Shown: piece by piece, positions 36,242-45,996 of the stretch | How positions within the stretch are numbered: position 1 is the stretch's first letter | How the letters are laid out: every line of letters starts with the position of its first letter | From: CAG-1000 sp964345385 | GTDB taxonomy: Bacteria; Bacillota_I; Bacilli_A; RF39; UBA660 | Direction: 5' to 3' | Assembly (NCBI GenBank): GCA_964345385.1 | Contig: CAYFQM010000002.1 | Location: 1-59,951, forward strand | Length of the DNA: 59,951 nucleotides | Position numbers and translations under genes: made by a program | The notes under the pieces: model-generated | What the model was told of the DNA's origin: nothing | Databases searched by the model: none | Seen by the model: only the letters and a program-made list of their open reading frames with translations

Positions 36242-36247
36242 GTATAT

Positions 36248-38400
36248 ATGAGTGAGTATATTATAGGTAAAGTTAGTAAGATAATTTTTGAAAGTCAAAC
36301 AAATTCATATAAAGTGGGTGTTTTTATTATTAAAGAAACTAATGCAGAAGAGTTAATTGATTATAAAAATAAAACCATTAGTTTTACTGGTAGTTTTAAT
36401 GAGTTAACTAAAGAAATTGAATATATATTTTATGGACAAGTAGTAAATCATCCTAAATATGGAATGCAGTTTAATATGAACAAAAGAAACCTACTAATAT
36501 AGATTCTATAATCACTTATTTAAGTAGTGGATTATTTAAAGGAATAGGTATAAAAACAGCAACTAAAATAACAAATGTTTTAGGAGAGGATGCAATAGAT
36601 GCTATAAAAAAAGACTATCATCAATTAGTGCCTATTATTGGAAAATCTAAAGCTAAAATGGCGATAGTTAAACATATAGAAGGTTATTTCACACTACAAG
36701 AAAATATAAACATCTCATTTAAGTTAAATACACTTGGTTTTACTATTAAAGAAGCAATTAGCTTATTAAATAAATATAAATTAAATATATTTAATATAAT
36801 AGAAAATAATATATATCAGTTATGTGATGATATAAGTTTTAATAAATTAGATCAAATGTTTTTAAAGGATAATGATGAAAAAAATAGTAATAGAGTAGAA
36901 GCATTAATAAAACACTCTATAAATGAACTTTGTTATAGTACCGGAAACACTATATTAACAAAAGAAGAAGTGTTTATTAAAATGAAGACTAAATTTAATG
37001 GAGTGTTTTCAAGTAAAGAGTTTATTAAAAGTATTAGCGTTTTATTAGAAAAAGGTATGCTAATTGAAATAAATAATTATATTGCGTTATATGATTATTA
37101 TGAAAGAGAAAACTATATTATTGATACTATTAATAGATTAAATAACATTAAAAATGTAACAAATGATAGTGATATAATCAAGGCAGTTAACAATTTATCT
37201 AAAAAGTATTCTCTTGTTTTAGATGATAAACAATTAAATGCTGTTAAAGAAGCTATTAAAAATAATTTTTATATTATTACTGGAGGTCCAGGTACTGGAA
37301 AGACTACAATTGTTAAATTGATAGTTGATGTTTTAATAAAATCAGGTGAATTTACTGAAGATGATATAGCTCTTTTATCTCCTACTGGAAGAAGTGCTAA
37401 AAAATTAAGCGAATCAGTTAATTTACCAGCAAGTACTATACATAAATACTTAAAATGGAATAAAGAAACTAATGAGTTTCAAATTAATGAGATAAATAAA
37501 GCTAAAGAAAGATTAATTATTATTGATGAAGCTAGTATGTTAGATATATTTTTATTTTCATCTTTATTAAAAGGATTAAGAAACAATATTAAGATTATTT
37601 TAATAGGGGATGCTTCACAGCTTCCTAGTATTGCACCAGGAGATATATTAAATGATTTATTAAGTAAAGAATATATAAAAAAAACTTATTTAGAAATTAT
37701 ATATAGAGTTAAAGAAGGAAGTTATATTTCTTTTTTAGCAGATGATATTAAGAAAATTAAAACTTTTAATAATATTAAAAGTTATGAAGATTTTGAATTT
37801 ATTGAGTCAACTGATGAAGAAATAATTCACAACTTAGAAAAAGTATGTGTAAAAATGAAGAAAAACAATATCAATTTAAATGATTTTCAAGTATTAGCAC
37901 CAATGTATAAAGGGTATAATGGAATTGATAATTTGAATAATATAATGAGTAATATTTTTAATGAAGAAGAAACTTCTTATAAAATATATGAAAGGCATTA
38001 TAAAGTTAATGATAAAGTTATTCAACTAGTAAATGATATGGATAATAATATATATAATGGAGATATTGGATATATTTGTGATATAGGTTATGAAAATAAA
38101 AGTCTTCAAGTGAGTATTGATTTTGATGGAAATATAGTTAAATATAATGGTCAATCATTAGATAATTTTTCACTTGCTTATGCAATAAGTATACATAAAA
38201 GTCAAGGTAGTGAATATGATAACGTTGTTATAATTTTATCATCTACATTTAATAGAATGTTTTATAATAAATTAATATATACTGCCGTTACAAGAGCAAA
38301 ACAAAATTTGATAATTATTGGGTCACTTAGTTCATTAAATAAATCTATTACTACTTTATATTCTTCTTTTAGACAAACATATTTAAAACTTATTAAATAA
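36248..38400 (+). pseudogene. recD2: RecD2-like DNA helicase interrupted by one frameshift
   Basis: RecD2 is a 5'-3' superfamily 1B helicase used in repair and replication. The first 84 codons encode the N-terminal OB-like domain (YIFYGQVVNHPKYGMQFN) and end at TAG 36500. From about 36488 another frame continues (KPTNIDSIITYLSSGLFKGI) and stays open to 38400. It has GGPGTGKTT (Walker A), LIIIDEASML (motif II), GDASQLPSI and the C-terminal TAVTRAKQNLI. One extra A in the AAAA run at 36482-36485 would restore a single ORF. It may be a sequencing or assembly error rather than a true mutation. No ribosome site precedes the ATG. Confidence 0.85.
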
Positions 38401-38447
38401 ACTATTTTTTTTATAAAAAATATGATAAAATTTAGATGGTGATATAT

Positions 38448-39593
38448 ATGAATGGTAAAGAAGAAAAAAAATTTAATACTAAGAAAATTAATGAATTAGT
38501 ACATACAGGTAATAAAATATTGAAAATTTTATATGTATTATTTATATTACTTCTTATTTATGTTTTAACTTTAATTTTTAGAGATTGGGGTATGCTAATG
38601 TTTTTGTTTAAAATATTAAAAGTTATATCTCCACTATTTATAGGTTTTTTTATAGCTTGGTTATTAAATCCATTAGTTATTAAATTAACTGATAGAAAAG
38701 TTAATAGAGTTTTAGCAGTTGTAATTGTATATTCACTAATGTTAGTTTTTATGTATTTACTTTTTGCTTATACTGTTCCTCAAATAACTAATCAAATATC
38801 AGATGTAGTTGTAACTATTCCAAAAATAATGGATGGAACCAAAGGATGGATAGATTCAATATTTATTAAATTATCTAATCTTTCATCTCAAAACTTAGAT
38901 AGTGTTAAGTTATCATTTATAACAAGAATCACTGAGTTTGCATTAAATATATCTAAAAACTTACCTGAAACTGTTGTGACTGTTATTTCAAGTATAATAA
39001 GTGGAATTGGTACAATATTTTTAAGTTTAATTATTGGATTTTATATATTATTTGGATATGATAAATTCTTAGATAATTCTATTAATTTGTTTCCAAAAAA
39101 AATTAGAAAAGATGTTATTGTATTGAGTAAAAGATTAAGTGATTCAGTATATTCATTTGTAAGTGGAACATTATGGTTATCACTTCTATTATTTATTGTA
39201 TCTATTATTGGCTTTTATATAATTGGTTTAAAAGCTCCTGTGATCGTTTCTGTTGTGTGTATAATTACTAATTTAATTCCATATATAGGTCCATATATTG
39301 GAGCAGCCTTTGCATCTTTAATTGGATTTACACAAAGTCCATTAATAGGTGTGTTTACGTTAATATTTATATTTATAGTTCAAACAATTGAAGGAAATCT
39401 TTTACAACCAATTGTTATGAGTAAAAAAGTTAATTTAAGTCCTATAACAATAATAATATCATTGTTAATATTTGGTTATTTTTGGGGAATGTTTGGTATG
39501 ATAATTGCAACGCCACTAATGGCTATAATAAAAGTATTATATGAATTTTTTGATGAAAAGTATAATTTCTTTTCGTATAAAGAAGATAAATAA
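38448..39593 (+). CDS. AI-2E family transporter (UPF0118)
   Basis: A 381-residue membrane protein with about eight helices. FFIAWLLNPLV near the N-terminus, IGLKAPVIVSVVCIITNLIPYIGPYIGA, and the C-terminal IVMSKKVNLSPITIIISLLI region are typical. Members act as exporters or as sodium/proton antiporters; substrate unknown. GGTGAT precedes ATG 38448; the ATG at 38436 is in frame but has no spacing to a ribosome site. Confidence 0.85.
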   Translation: MNGKEEKKFNTKKINELVHTGNKILKILYVLFILLLIYVLTLIFRDWGMLMFLFKILKVISPLFIGFFIAWLLNPLVIKLTDRKVNRVLAVVIVYSLMLVFMYLLFAYTVPQITNQISDVVVTIPKIMDGTKGWIDSIFIKLSNLSSQNLDSVKLSFITRITEFALNISKNLPETVVTVISSIISGIGTIFLSLIIGFYILFGYDKFLDNSINLFPKKIRKDVIVLSKRLSDSVYSFVSGTLWLSLLLFIVSIIGFYIIGLKAPVIVSVVCIITNLIPYIGPYIGAAFASLIGFTQSPLIGVFTLIFIFIVQTIEGNLLQPIVMSKKVNLSPITIIISLLIFGYFWGMFGMIIATPLMAIIKVLYEFFDEKYNFFSYKEDK

Positions 39594-39617
39594 CTAACTA
39601 AATAGTTAGTTTTTTTA
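39592..39617 (+). terminator. Rho-independent terminator
   Basis: AACTAACTA and TAGTTAGTT pair; a T tract follows. Confidence 0.85.
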
Positions 39618-39668
39618 TTGAGATAAGATTATTTATATGTTAATATTAATATAATAGAGGTGAATAGT

Positions 39669-40262
39669 ATGAAGGAAAAAGATAAAAATAGAATAACAGT
39701 GGATATTATGTTTTATTTTGTGTATATTTTTGTTGGAGAGTTACTTGTGTGGTATCCTAATTTTTTAGTAGTATCAAGTTTAAATGAATATGTTATTCGT
39801 GTATTTTATATGTTTGGAGCATTTTGTTTACTTGCATATTTTTTAAGTAAAAGAAAAAATGATTATGAATATTTATTTTTAAGCCTTATTAATATGATAA
39901 CTGGAGCATATATTATATTTGGTGAATGTGGTAATAGATTTAATGTATTAGGAAAATGCATTTTATTATATACTGTTTTATTAATTGTTAACAAGGCTTA
40001 TCATTCATATATACTTGGTAAAGATAAAAACATTGAGATGCTTCCTAAAATAGGAATTACTTTTGTATTAATAATTTTAGTAGTGTTAATGTTTGTAAAT
40101 TCATATAATTACAATCACATATTATTTATTGGATATTATTTTATTGTTATTGGAGAGCTTTCTTTATTAGAAATAGGTATTCGTTTATTAATTAAAGAAG
40201 AAAAAGTTAATAAACACTTAAAGTTTATGTTAAATAAAAGAAATAATAGTAAGAAAAGGTAA
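39669..40262 (+). CDS. Hypothetical polytopic membrane protein
   Basis: A 197-residue protein with about five or six membrane helices and a basic C-terminal tail (MLNKRNNSKKR). AGAGGTG precedes ATG 39669; an in-frame GTG at 39660 lies in that site. It is followed after two bases by a small coiled-coil membrane protein. No family is recognised. Confidence 0.65.
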   Translation: MKEKDKNRITVDIMFYFVYIFVGELLVWYPNFLVVSSLNEYVIRVFYMFGAFCLLAYFLSKRKNDYEYLFLSLINMITGAYIIFGECGNRFNVLGKCILLYTVLLIVNKAYHSYILGKDKNIEMLPKIGITFVLIILVVLMFVNSYNYNHILFIGYYFIVIGELSLLEIGIRLLIKEEKVNKHLKFMLNKRNNSKKR

Positions 40263-40264
40263 TT

Positions 40265-40528
40265 ATGGAAGAAAAAATTCTTAATCTTGAAAAGAGGGTT
40301 GAATATTTAGAACGAAAAGAAAAAGGAAGACAAGTGCGTTTTATATTGAAAATAGTACTACTTTTAATAATTCTTTTTATATTAATTCTTACTGGTTTTT
40401 ACTCATATAGTAAATATGTAAAGCCTTATATTAATGATATTAATATAATAAAAAGTGAGTATAATAATTTAAAAGGGAAGTATAAAATAAATGATTATTT
40501 AGATTGGGCAAAAAACCAAGAAAAATGA
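40265..40528 (+). CDS. Small membrane protein with coiled coil
   Basis: An 87-residue protein with an N-terminal amphipathic helix (ILNLEKRVEYLERKEKGR), one membrane helix at about 24-46 and a short extracellular tail. It starts two bases after the preceding gene. The layout recalls a small division or scaffold protein, but no family is recognised. Confidence 0.6.
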   Translation: MEEKILNLEKRVEYLERKEKGRQVRFILKIVLLLIILFILILTGFYSYSKYVKPYINDINIIKSEYNNLKGKYKINDYLDWAKNQEK

Positions 40529-40592
40529 TTTTATATATAGATAAAAATAAGTAATTATTGTATAATAAATTAGGAAATAAAAGGAGTTAAAT

Positions 40593-41429
40593 ATGAGTAT
40601 AAGTTTATCTAATACAATTACTGGTATTATAGATGCTTTAATAGTTTGGTATTTATTTTATCAAGTACTTAGGTATTCTAGAAATAACTTTAAATTAACA
40701 TTGATATTTAAAGGTGTAATAATTATTATATTACTTAAGTTTTTAAGTAACATTTTAAATTTAGTTACAGTGGGAACTTTATTAGAATATGTTATTAGTT
40801 GGGGACCTTTAGCATTGATAATTATATTCCAACCTGAAATTAGAACTGGTTTAGAATCAATAGGAAGAAGCCAATTATTAGGAAGACATAAGGTTCTTAC
40901 AGTAGATGAAAGAGAAAAAATAGTGTATGAAATGTGTAACGCTATTGAATATTTAAAGAAAAACAGAATAGGCGCATTAATGGTAATTGAAAGAAATTAT
41001 AGTTTATTAGAATATATAGAACCAGCAACTAAATTATATGCTGATATAGGTAGTGAATTATTGATATCAATATTTTTTCCAAGTAATCCACTTCATGATG
41101 GTGGTGTAATTATACAAGGAAATAAAGTAACTTGTGCAAGATGTATTTTTCCTACTAGTGTAAATCCTAATATATCAAAAAGATTAGGAACTCGTCATAG
41201 AGCAGCATTAGGTATTAGTGAAATTAGTGATGCAATTGCGGTAGTGGTTAGTGAAGAAACCGGAAGAATATCAGTAGCAGTTAGTAGTGAACTTCAATAT
41301 AATTTGACTTTAGAAGATGTAAGAATGCTTTTAGTTGAAGAATTAAAACCTAAAAAAGAAGTTTTTTATGAAGCAGATATAGATAAAGAATTGGAGGATG
41401 ATTTTGATGAAACAAAAGAAAACAAATAA
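40593..41429 (+). CDS. cdaA: Diadenylate cyclase CdaA
   Basis: CdaA makes c-di-AMP from two ATP at the membrane and controls potassium and osmolyte balance and wall homeostasis. Three N-terminal helices span about 10-80. The DAC domain has NPLHDGGVII near 167 (the DGA-type motif) and GTRHRAALG near 200 (the RHR motif). Length (278) is normal. AAAGGAG precedes the ATG. Its end overlaps the regulator CdaR; glmM, often next, does not follow. Confidence 0.95.
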   Translation: MSISLSNTITGIIDALIVWYLFYQVLRYSRNNFKLTLIFKGVIIIILLKFLSNILNLVTVGTLLEYVISWGPLALIIIFQPEIRTGLESIGRSQLLGRHKVLTVDEREKIVYEMCNAIEYLKKNRIGALMVIERNYSLLEYIEPATKLYADIGSELLISIFFPSNPLHDGGVIIQGNKVTCARCIFPTSVNPNISKRLGTRHRAALGISEISDAIAVVVSEETGRISVAVSSELQYNLTLEDVRMLLVEELKPKKEVFYEADIDKELEDDFDETKENK

Positions 41430-42780
41430 TAAAAAATCTTTCAATCTTTTCAAAGGATTATATAAAATACTTGATAAAATAATAATAACTCCTTTTGCTA
41501 AAGTGTTTTATTATATAAGTGATAAATTACAAGATTTTAAAAGTGGTAGAGTAGAAAGAATATTAAGTAATCAAAATTCTTTATTAATAATATCATTATT
41601 GTTTGCATATGCTGCATATTATGCTATATCTATAAAAGGTGTAGATTTAGTTGCTACTGAATCAGTAGTACTTACTGGTCAAATAATTAATGTTGAATAT
41701 AATGAAGAAGCATATGTTTTAGAAGGCGTTCCTGAAAGTGCTGATATAGTACTTATGGGAAGTAAAAACAACTTATATTTAGCTGAACAATTAGGTGATC
41801 ATAAATTAACTCTTGATTTAAGTGGTTTAGGAGAGGGAACACATAAAGTAAGTTTAAAATATAATAATCCAATTAAAGCATTAGATTATAAATTAGATCC
41901 TTCAAATATTACAGTAGTTGTAAGACCAAAAGTTAGTGAAAGTAGAACTCTAACAAAAGACATATTAAATACTGATAAATTAGATAATAAATTGGTTATT
42001 AGTTCTGTAACTTTAGATAGAGATGAAGTAATTATAAAATCTTATAAAGAAAAACTTGCTACAGTAGCTAGTGTAAAAGCTATTATAGATGTTAATGCTT
42101 TAAGTACATCACAAGCAGGAACTTATACACTTGATAAAGTTAAATTAGTTGCATATGATGAAAATGGTACAGAAATAAGTGGAATACAAATAGTACCTCA
42201 AACAATAAGTGCAACAGTTATAATAACAAGCCCAAGTAAAGAAGTACCTGTGAAAATTGTACCAGTAGGTGAAGTTGCTACTGGAAGTGCTATAAGTTCA
42301 ATAACTGCTAGTGTTACAAGAGTTATATTATATGGTGAAGAATCTATTCTTAATGAAATAAATGAAATTAGTGTAGAGATAGATGTTAATGGTTTATCAG
42401 CAGATAAGGTATATAAAGAAAACATTATAAAACCTAATGGAATAAGATCAATGTCAGAAGATTTTGTAACTATTAAAGTAATAATGGAAAAAGAAACATC
42501 TAAAAAATTTACTAATATTCCAATTCAATTTGAAAATTTAGATACAACAAAATATAGTGCGTTTGGTGATACTGAAGCTGATACTAAAGTTGATGTAACA
42601 GTAAAAGGTGTATCTGATTTACTTGATAAATTAGCAAATGAAGATATTAAAGCTTATATTGATTTATCTGATTTAGGAGAAGGTAAATATGAAGTGCCTG
42701 TAGAAGTAACAGGAACAGACTTAAGGTTATCTTATAGTACTAGTTCAACAAAAGTAACAGTAGTAATAAAAAGAAAGTAA
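41407..42780 (+). CDS. cdaR: YbbR-domain regulator CdaR
   Basis: A 457-residue protein with one N-terminal helix (about 55-75) and repeated extracellular YbbR domains. The repeats are marked by V-x-G-x-P-E-like segments, for example EEAYVLEGVPESADI and VTVKGVSDLLDKL. CdaR binds and tunes CdaA. The GGAGG at 41393 gives good spacing to ATG 41407, whereas ATG 41398 touches it. It overlaps cdaA by 23 bases. Confidence 0.9.
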   Translation: MKQKKTNNKKSFNLFKGLYKILDKIIITPFAKVFYYISDKLQDFKSGRVERILSNQNSLLIISLLFAYAAYYAISIKGVDLVATESVVLTGQIINVEYNEEAYVLEGVPESADIVLMGSKNNLYLAEQLGDHKLTLDLSGLGEGTHKVSLKYNNPIKALDYKLDPSNITVVVRPKVSESRTLTKDILNTDKLDNKLVISSVTLDRDEVIIKSYKEKLATVASVKAIIDVNALSTSQAGTYTLDKVKLVAYDENGTEISGIQIVPQTISATVIITSPSKEVPVKIVPVGEVATGSAISSITASVTRVILYGEESILNEINEISVEIDVNGLSADKVYKENIIKPNGIRSMSEDFVTIKVIMEKETSKKFTNIPIQFENLDTTKYSAFGDTEADTKVDVTVKGVSDLLDKLANEDIKAYIDLSDLGEGKYEVPVEVTGTDLRLSYSTSSTKVTVVIKRK

Positions 42781-42800
42781 ATAAAATACTTTCTTTTTTT
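42771..42800 (+). terminator. Terminator of cdaA-cdaR
   Basis: AAGAAAGTA, short loop, TACTTTCTT, then T residues. Confidence 0.8.
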
Positions 42801-42801
42801 A

Positions 42802-42810
42802 TGGTATAAT
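42802..42810 (+). promoter_or_regulatory. Extended -10 promoter element
   Basis: TGGTATAAT, 26 bases before the GNAT gene at 42837. Confidence 0.5.
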
Positions 42811-42836
42811 TTAATATATATAATAGTGAGGCAAAT

Positions 42837-43313
42837 ATGAATATAACATTACAAGAAGTAAAAAAAGAAGATAAAGAAAAACTAAATAAATTAATTCAAT
42901 TATATTTACATAATATTAGTTTGAATTTTCCAATAGAGTTTAATTCAAACACATGTACATATAAATATGATGCAAGCAAATATTTTGAAAATAAAAATAA
43001 CAAGGCGTTTTTTATAACAAACGAAAAAGAAATTGTTGGTTTTATGTTAATAGATTTCTATGATGATAAAAACATTGTTCAAGAAATGTTTATATTAAAT
43101 AATTATAAAAGAAAAGGTTATGGTAAAAAAGCTATAAATATAATTTTTAATCAATATAAAGGAAATTGGAAAATAAAATCATTACCTTGTTCTAAAGAAG
43201 CAGAAAAGTTTTGGATAAACATAGTTAAAGAATATACAAAAGATAAATTCAATATAGAATATATAGGTAATTATAATAGAGCTGTAATTACATTTAATAA
43301 TAAAGGTTTTTAA
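42837..43313 (+). CDS. GNAT family N-acetyltransferase
   Basis: A 158-residue protein. The segment IVQEMFILNNYKRKGYGKKA, ending near residue 100, contains the acetyl-CoA loop (R-x-x-G-x-G) after a beta strand, the classic GNAT arrangement. The substrate is unknown. GTGAGG precedes the ATG. It is followed after 13 bases by the pseudouridine synthase gene. Confidence 0.8.
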   Translation: MNITLQEVKKEDKEKLNKLIQLYLHNISLNFPIEFNSNTCTYKYDASKYFENKNNKAFFITNEKEIVGFMLIDFYDDKNIVQEMFILNNYKRKGYGKKAINIIFNQYKGNWKIKSLPCSKEAEKFWINIVKEYTKDKFNIEYIGNYNRAVITFNNKGF

Positions 43314-43326
43314 AATAAGGTGTTTT

Positions 43327-44046
43327 ATGGAAAGATTACAAAAGTATTTAAGTAGGTGTGGAATTGCTTCTAGAAGAAAAAGTGAAGAACTAATTTTATC
43401 TGGTAAAGTTTTAGTAAATAATAAAATAGTAACAGAGTTAGGAACTAAAGTATCTTCTAAAGATGAAGTTATTGTTGATGGTAAGCTATTATTACCTCAA
43501 GAAAAAGAATATTATTTATTATATAAACCAGAGAAAGTTGTGTCTACTGTTAAAGATAATAAAGGAAGAATAACTGTAGTCGATTTGATAAGAACTCAAA
43601 ATAAAATATTTCCAGTTGGAAGATTAGATTATGATACTTCAGGGGCATTAATACTCACTAACGATGGAGAATTAAGTAATATACTAACTCATCCAAAATA
43701 TGATATTGAAAAAGAATATCATGTTAAAGTAGAAGGTATTGTTAATGCAAAAGAAATTAATATTTTGAAAAATGGAATTATTCTTGACGGAGTTAAGACT
43801 AAGAAATGTAAAATTAAGCTTAAAAAAACAGATAAAAAAAATAACAAGTCATATTTAACTATTATATTAACTGAAGGAAGAAATCATGAAGTTAAAAATA
43901 TGTTTAAATATATTAACAAAAAAGTTATTAAATTAAAAAGAAATAGATATGCATTTTTAACTCTTAAAGGTCTTAAAAAAGGAGAATATAGAGTTTTAAC
44001 TCCAAAAGAAATAAAAGAATTAAAAGAACTATGCAAAATAAAATAA
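43327..44046 (+). CDS. rluB: RsuA/RluB-family 23S rRNA pseudouridine synthase
   Basis: A 239-residue enzyme. The S4 RNA-binding domain (LQKYLSRCGIASRRKSEELI) is at residues 4-23. The catalytic motif GRLDYDTSGALILTNDGEL near 98 holds the Asp nucleophile. The C-terminus has the family's GRNHEVKNMF. RluB modifies 23S rRNA helix 89; RsuA-type targets cannot be fully excluded. AAGGTG precedes the ATG. Confidence 0.9.
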   Translation: MERLQKYLSRCGIASRRKSEELILSGKVLVNNKIVTELGTKVSSKDEVIVDGKLLLPQEKEYYLLYKPEKVVSTVKDNKGRITVVDLIRTQNKIFPVGRLDYDTSGALILTNDGELSNILTHPKYDIEKEYHVKVEGIVNAKEINILKNGIILDGVKTKKCKIKLKKTDKKNNKSYLTIILTEGRNHEVKNMFKYINKKVIKLKRNRYAFLTLKGLKKGEYRVLTPKEIKELKELCKIK

Positions 44047-44067
44047 GTTCATTTAGAACTTATTTTT
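44039..44067. terminator. Bidirectional terminator between rluB and ferredoxin
   Basis: AAATAAGTTC and GAACTTATTT pair, with A and T tracts on both sides. Confidence 0.8.
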
Positions 44068-44257
44068 CATTTATAGTGATTGCTCCAGTTGGACAACTTT
44101 CTATAGTATCAAGAAGTGAAGGTTTATCTTCTTCATTAACGTTTTCGTTTTTTACTATGCTTATTCCTTCATCATTAAAGTCAAAATATTCTTCATTTAA
44201 ATTTACACAAAGTCCACATCCAATACATTTATCACTATCTAAATGTAATTTTTCCAT
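44060..44257 (-). CDS. [4Fe-4S] ferredoxin
   Basis: A 65-residue electron carrier with one cluster. CIGCGLC at residues 11-17 gives three Cys, and SCPTGAI near 54 gives the fourth (CxxCxxC...CP). It is acidic, as typical. GGAGAG precedes the ATG on the minus strand. It is convergent with rluB and divergent from the next gene. Confidence 0.92.
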   Translation of the reverse strand: MEKLHLDSDKCIGCGLCVNLNEEYFDFNDEGISIVKNENVNEEDKPSLLDTIESCPTGAITINEK

Positions 44258-44364
44258 ATTTATTTATTCTCTCCTTTATTAAGATTATATGATAAAAAAA
44301 GAAAAAAATCCATTATATATTTTATTTTTTTTAATAATATGATATTATTATTGTGGTGAACTAT

Positions 44365-45363
44365 ATGAACTTTAGAATGGATAAATATAATAAAAATGAA
44401 GAAACATTAACAAGAGTAGATAGAAATAAAGATCTTTATTCTTTTGTTGATATGAGTGATCTTGAAAAAATTAAAACTAATAATAATGTTAGTGTTATTT
44501 CTGATTCTGGAAAAGATATAGATTTAAATAAAATTAAAAATTATTTAAATGCGCTGAATGATGAAGATAAAGATAGAAGAACAAGTATTAAGTTAGAAAC
44601 TTCTGAAGAAGAAGATGTTCAAGAAAAACCGGAACAAAAAGATTATGATATTAATTCTGTTTTAGAAAGAGCAAGAAAAGGAAGAGAAATAAACTATAGT
44701 GACCAAAGATATAAGAAAATAGATGAAAAAGAATATGATATTTTAAAAAGAATAAAGACAGAAGTAAAAGAAGAAAAAGAAGATTTGTTTGATGAATTAA
44801 ATACTGGAGAAAAAACTATTGTTAATTTTATTAATGATATAAATCAAAATGTATCTAATAAAAAAGATGAATTATTTAAAGATTTAATGGGAGATAACGA
44901 AAATACAGTAATATTAGGAGTGGATGATTTAAAAGAAGGCTCTTTAGAAGATATTACTAGAGAATTAGAAAATATATCTAAACCACTAAATGATGTTACA
45001 CAAGATCTTTTATTAGAGCAAGAAAGACTTAAAGCATTAATTAAAGATGATACTGATACTGTTGATATATTAGATGTTGATGAAATGAAAGAACTTTCTA
45101 TGGAAGATAATTTAAATACTAGTCAAAATATAGATATTAAAAAAGTAGAAGTAAAAGAAGATAAGAATGATAAAATAGTTAACATAGATAAATCATTTTT
45201 TACTAATTCTTTTTCATTTAAAAAGTCAGACTTTTTTAATCATGAAGAAGAAGATAGTGGAAGTTCTTATTATACTAAGTTTGCTATTGCTATGTTAATA
45301 ATAATATTAATCACAACCATAGTATTAGTATTAAATTATGTTTTTGAATTTAATTGGTTTTAA
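44365..45363 (+). CDS. Hypothetical tail-anchored acidic protein
   Basis: A 332-residue protein whose first 300 residues are charged and probably partly disordered. A single membrane helix sits near the C-terminus (FAIAMLIIILITTIVLVLNY), with ten residues after it. The bulk therefore faces the cytoplasm. Repeated acidic segments (NTVILGVDDLKEGSLEDI and DTVDILDVDEMKELSMEDN) look like an internal duplication. ATG 44365 is chosen; an in-frame GTG lies at 44353. No family is recognised. Confidence 0.65.
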   Translation: MNFRMDKYNKNEETLTRVDRNKDLYSFVDMSDLEKIKTNNNVSVISDSGKDIDLNKIKNYLNALNDEDKDRRTSIKLETSEEEDVQEKPEQKDYDINSVLERARKGREINYSDQRYKKIDEKEYDILKRIKTEVKEEKEDLFDELNTGEKTIVNFINDINQNVSNKKDELFKDLMGDNENTVILGVDDLKEGSLEDITRELENISKPLNDVTQDLLLEQERLKALIKDDTDTVDILDVDEMKELSMEDNLNTSQNIDIKKVEVKEDKNDKIVNIDKSFFTNSFSFKKSDFFNHEEEDSGSSYYTKFAIAMLIIILITTIVLVLNYVFEFNWF

Positions 45364-45414
45364 TATTATTTGATTTAGAATAATATAAATGATAGAATTA
45401 TTTAGGTGAGCAAA

Positions 45415-45723
45415 ATGAAAGTTAAAACAGATAAATATGAATATGAATTAATTAAAGATTATAAAGATGCTTTTAATGAAGAAGAGTTTTTAGATAAATT
45501 TACTTCTTTTTTTGAAGAATATGATTATATATTAGGAGATATAGCATATTCAAAATTAAGACTAAAGGGTTTTAATGATAAAAACAATAAAAATTGTAAT
45601 AAATATAATGATTATAGTAGAGTAGAAAAATATATTAAAGAAAATTGTGCATATGATTGTAAATATTTTATCTTAAAAAAGCTAGTGCAAGATAAAACAG
45701 TTGAAAAAAAATCAAATAAATGA
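45415..45723 (+). CDS. Small hypothetical protein
   Basis: A 102-residue soluble protein with acidic and aromatic residues and three Cys (NCNKYND, then CAYDCKYF). The layout suggests a small YutD-like protein, but this is weak. AGGTGAG precedes ATG 45415. It follows the tail-anchored gene and precedes two tRNA genes. Confidence 0.6.
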   Translation: MKVKTDKYEYELIKDYKDAFNEEEFLDKFTSFFEEYDYILGDIAYSKLRLKGFNDKNNKNCNKYNDYSRVEKYIKENCAYDCKYFILKKLVQDKTVEKKSNK

Positions 45724-45745
45724 TATAATTCTATTCGTGAAAAGT

Positions 45746-45822
45746 GCGCTCATAGCTCAATTGGATAGAGCATTTGACTACGGATCAAAAGGTTAGGGGT
45801 TCGACTCCTCTTGGGCGCACCA
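45746..45822 (+). tRNA. tRNA-Arg (anticodon ACG)
   Basis: A 77-nt cloverleaf with CCA. The acceptor is GCGCTCA/TGGGCGC. The anticodon stem TTTGA/TCAAA encloses CTACGGA with anticodon ACG (wobble A, so inosine is expected). The T arm is AGGGG/CTCCT. Confidence 0.93.
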
Positions 45823-45882
45823 TATTTTTAAAAATAACTCTTCACAAATATAAATATTTATGTTATTATATTTTAGGTATCT

Positions 45883-45959
45883 CGGGAAGTGGCTCAACTT
45901 GGTAGAGCATTCGGTTTGGGACCGAGAGGTTGCAGGTTCAAATCCTGTCTTCCCGACCA
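45883..45959 (+). tRNA. tRNA-Pro (anticodon UGG)
   Basis: A 77-nt cloverleaf with CCA. The acceptor is CGGGAAG/CTTCCCG. The anticodon stem TTCGG/CCGAG encloses TTTGGGA with anticodon TGG. The T arm is CAGG/CCTG with TTCAAAT. Confidence 0.93.
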
Positions 45960-45965
45960 TTAAGT

Positions 45966-45996
45966 AAAAAACACCTTATTTAAGGTGTTTTCTTTT
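45966..45996. terminator. Bidirectional terminator after the tRNA pair
   Basis: AAAACACCTTA, TT, TAAGGTGTTTT, then a T-rich tract. It also serves the convergent C39-like gene. Confidence 0.8.

Noticed and set aside
36248..36510. Programmed -1 frameshift in recD2
   Set aside because: The shift site (C AAA AGA) is not an X XXY YYZ slippery heptamer and I see no stimulatory stem just downstream; an indel in the A run is simpler.
25835..45417. In-frame GTG starts upstream of many ATG codons (e.g. 13416, 25835, 27253, 31532, 39660, 44353, 45406)
   Set aside because: In each case the GTG is part of an AGGTG-type ribosome site placed correctly for the downstream ATG.
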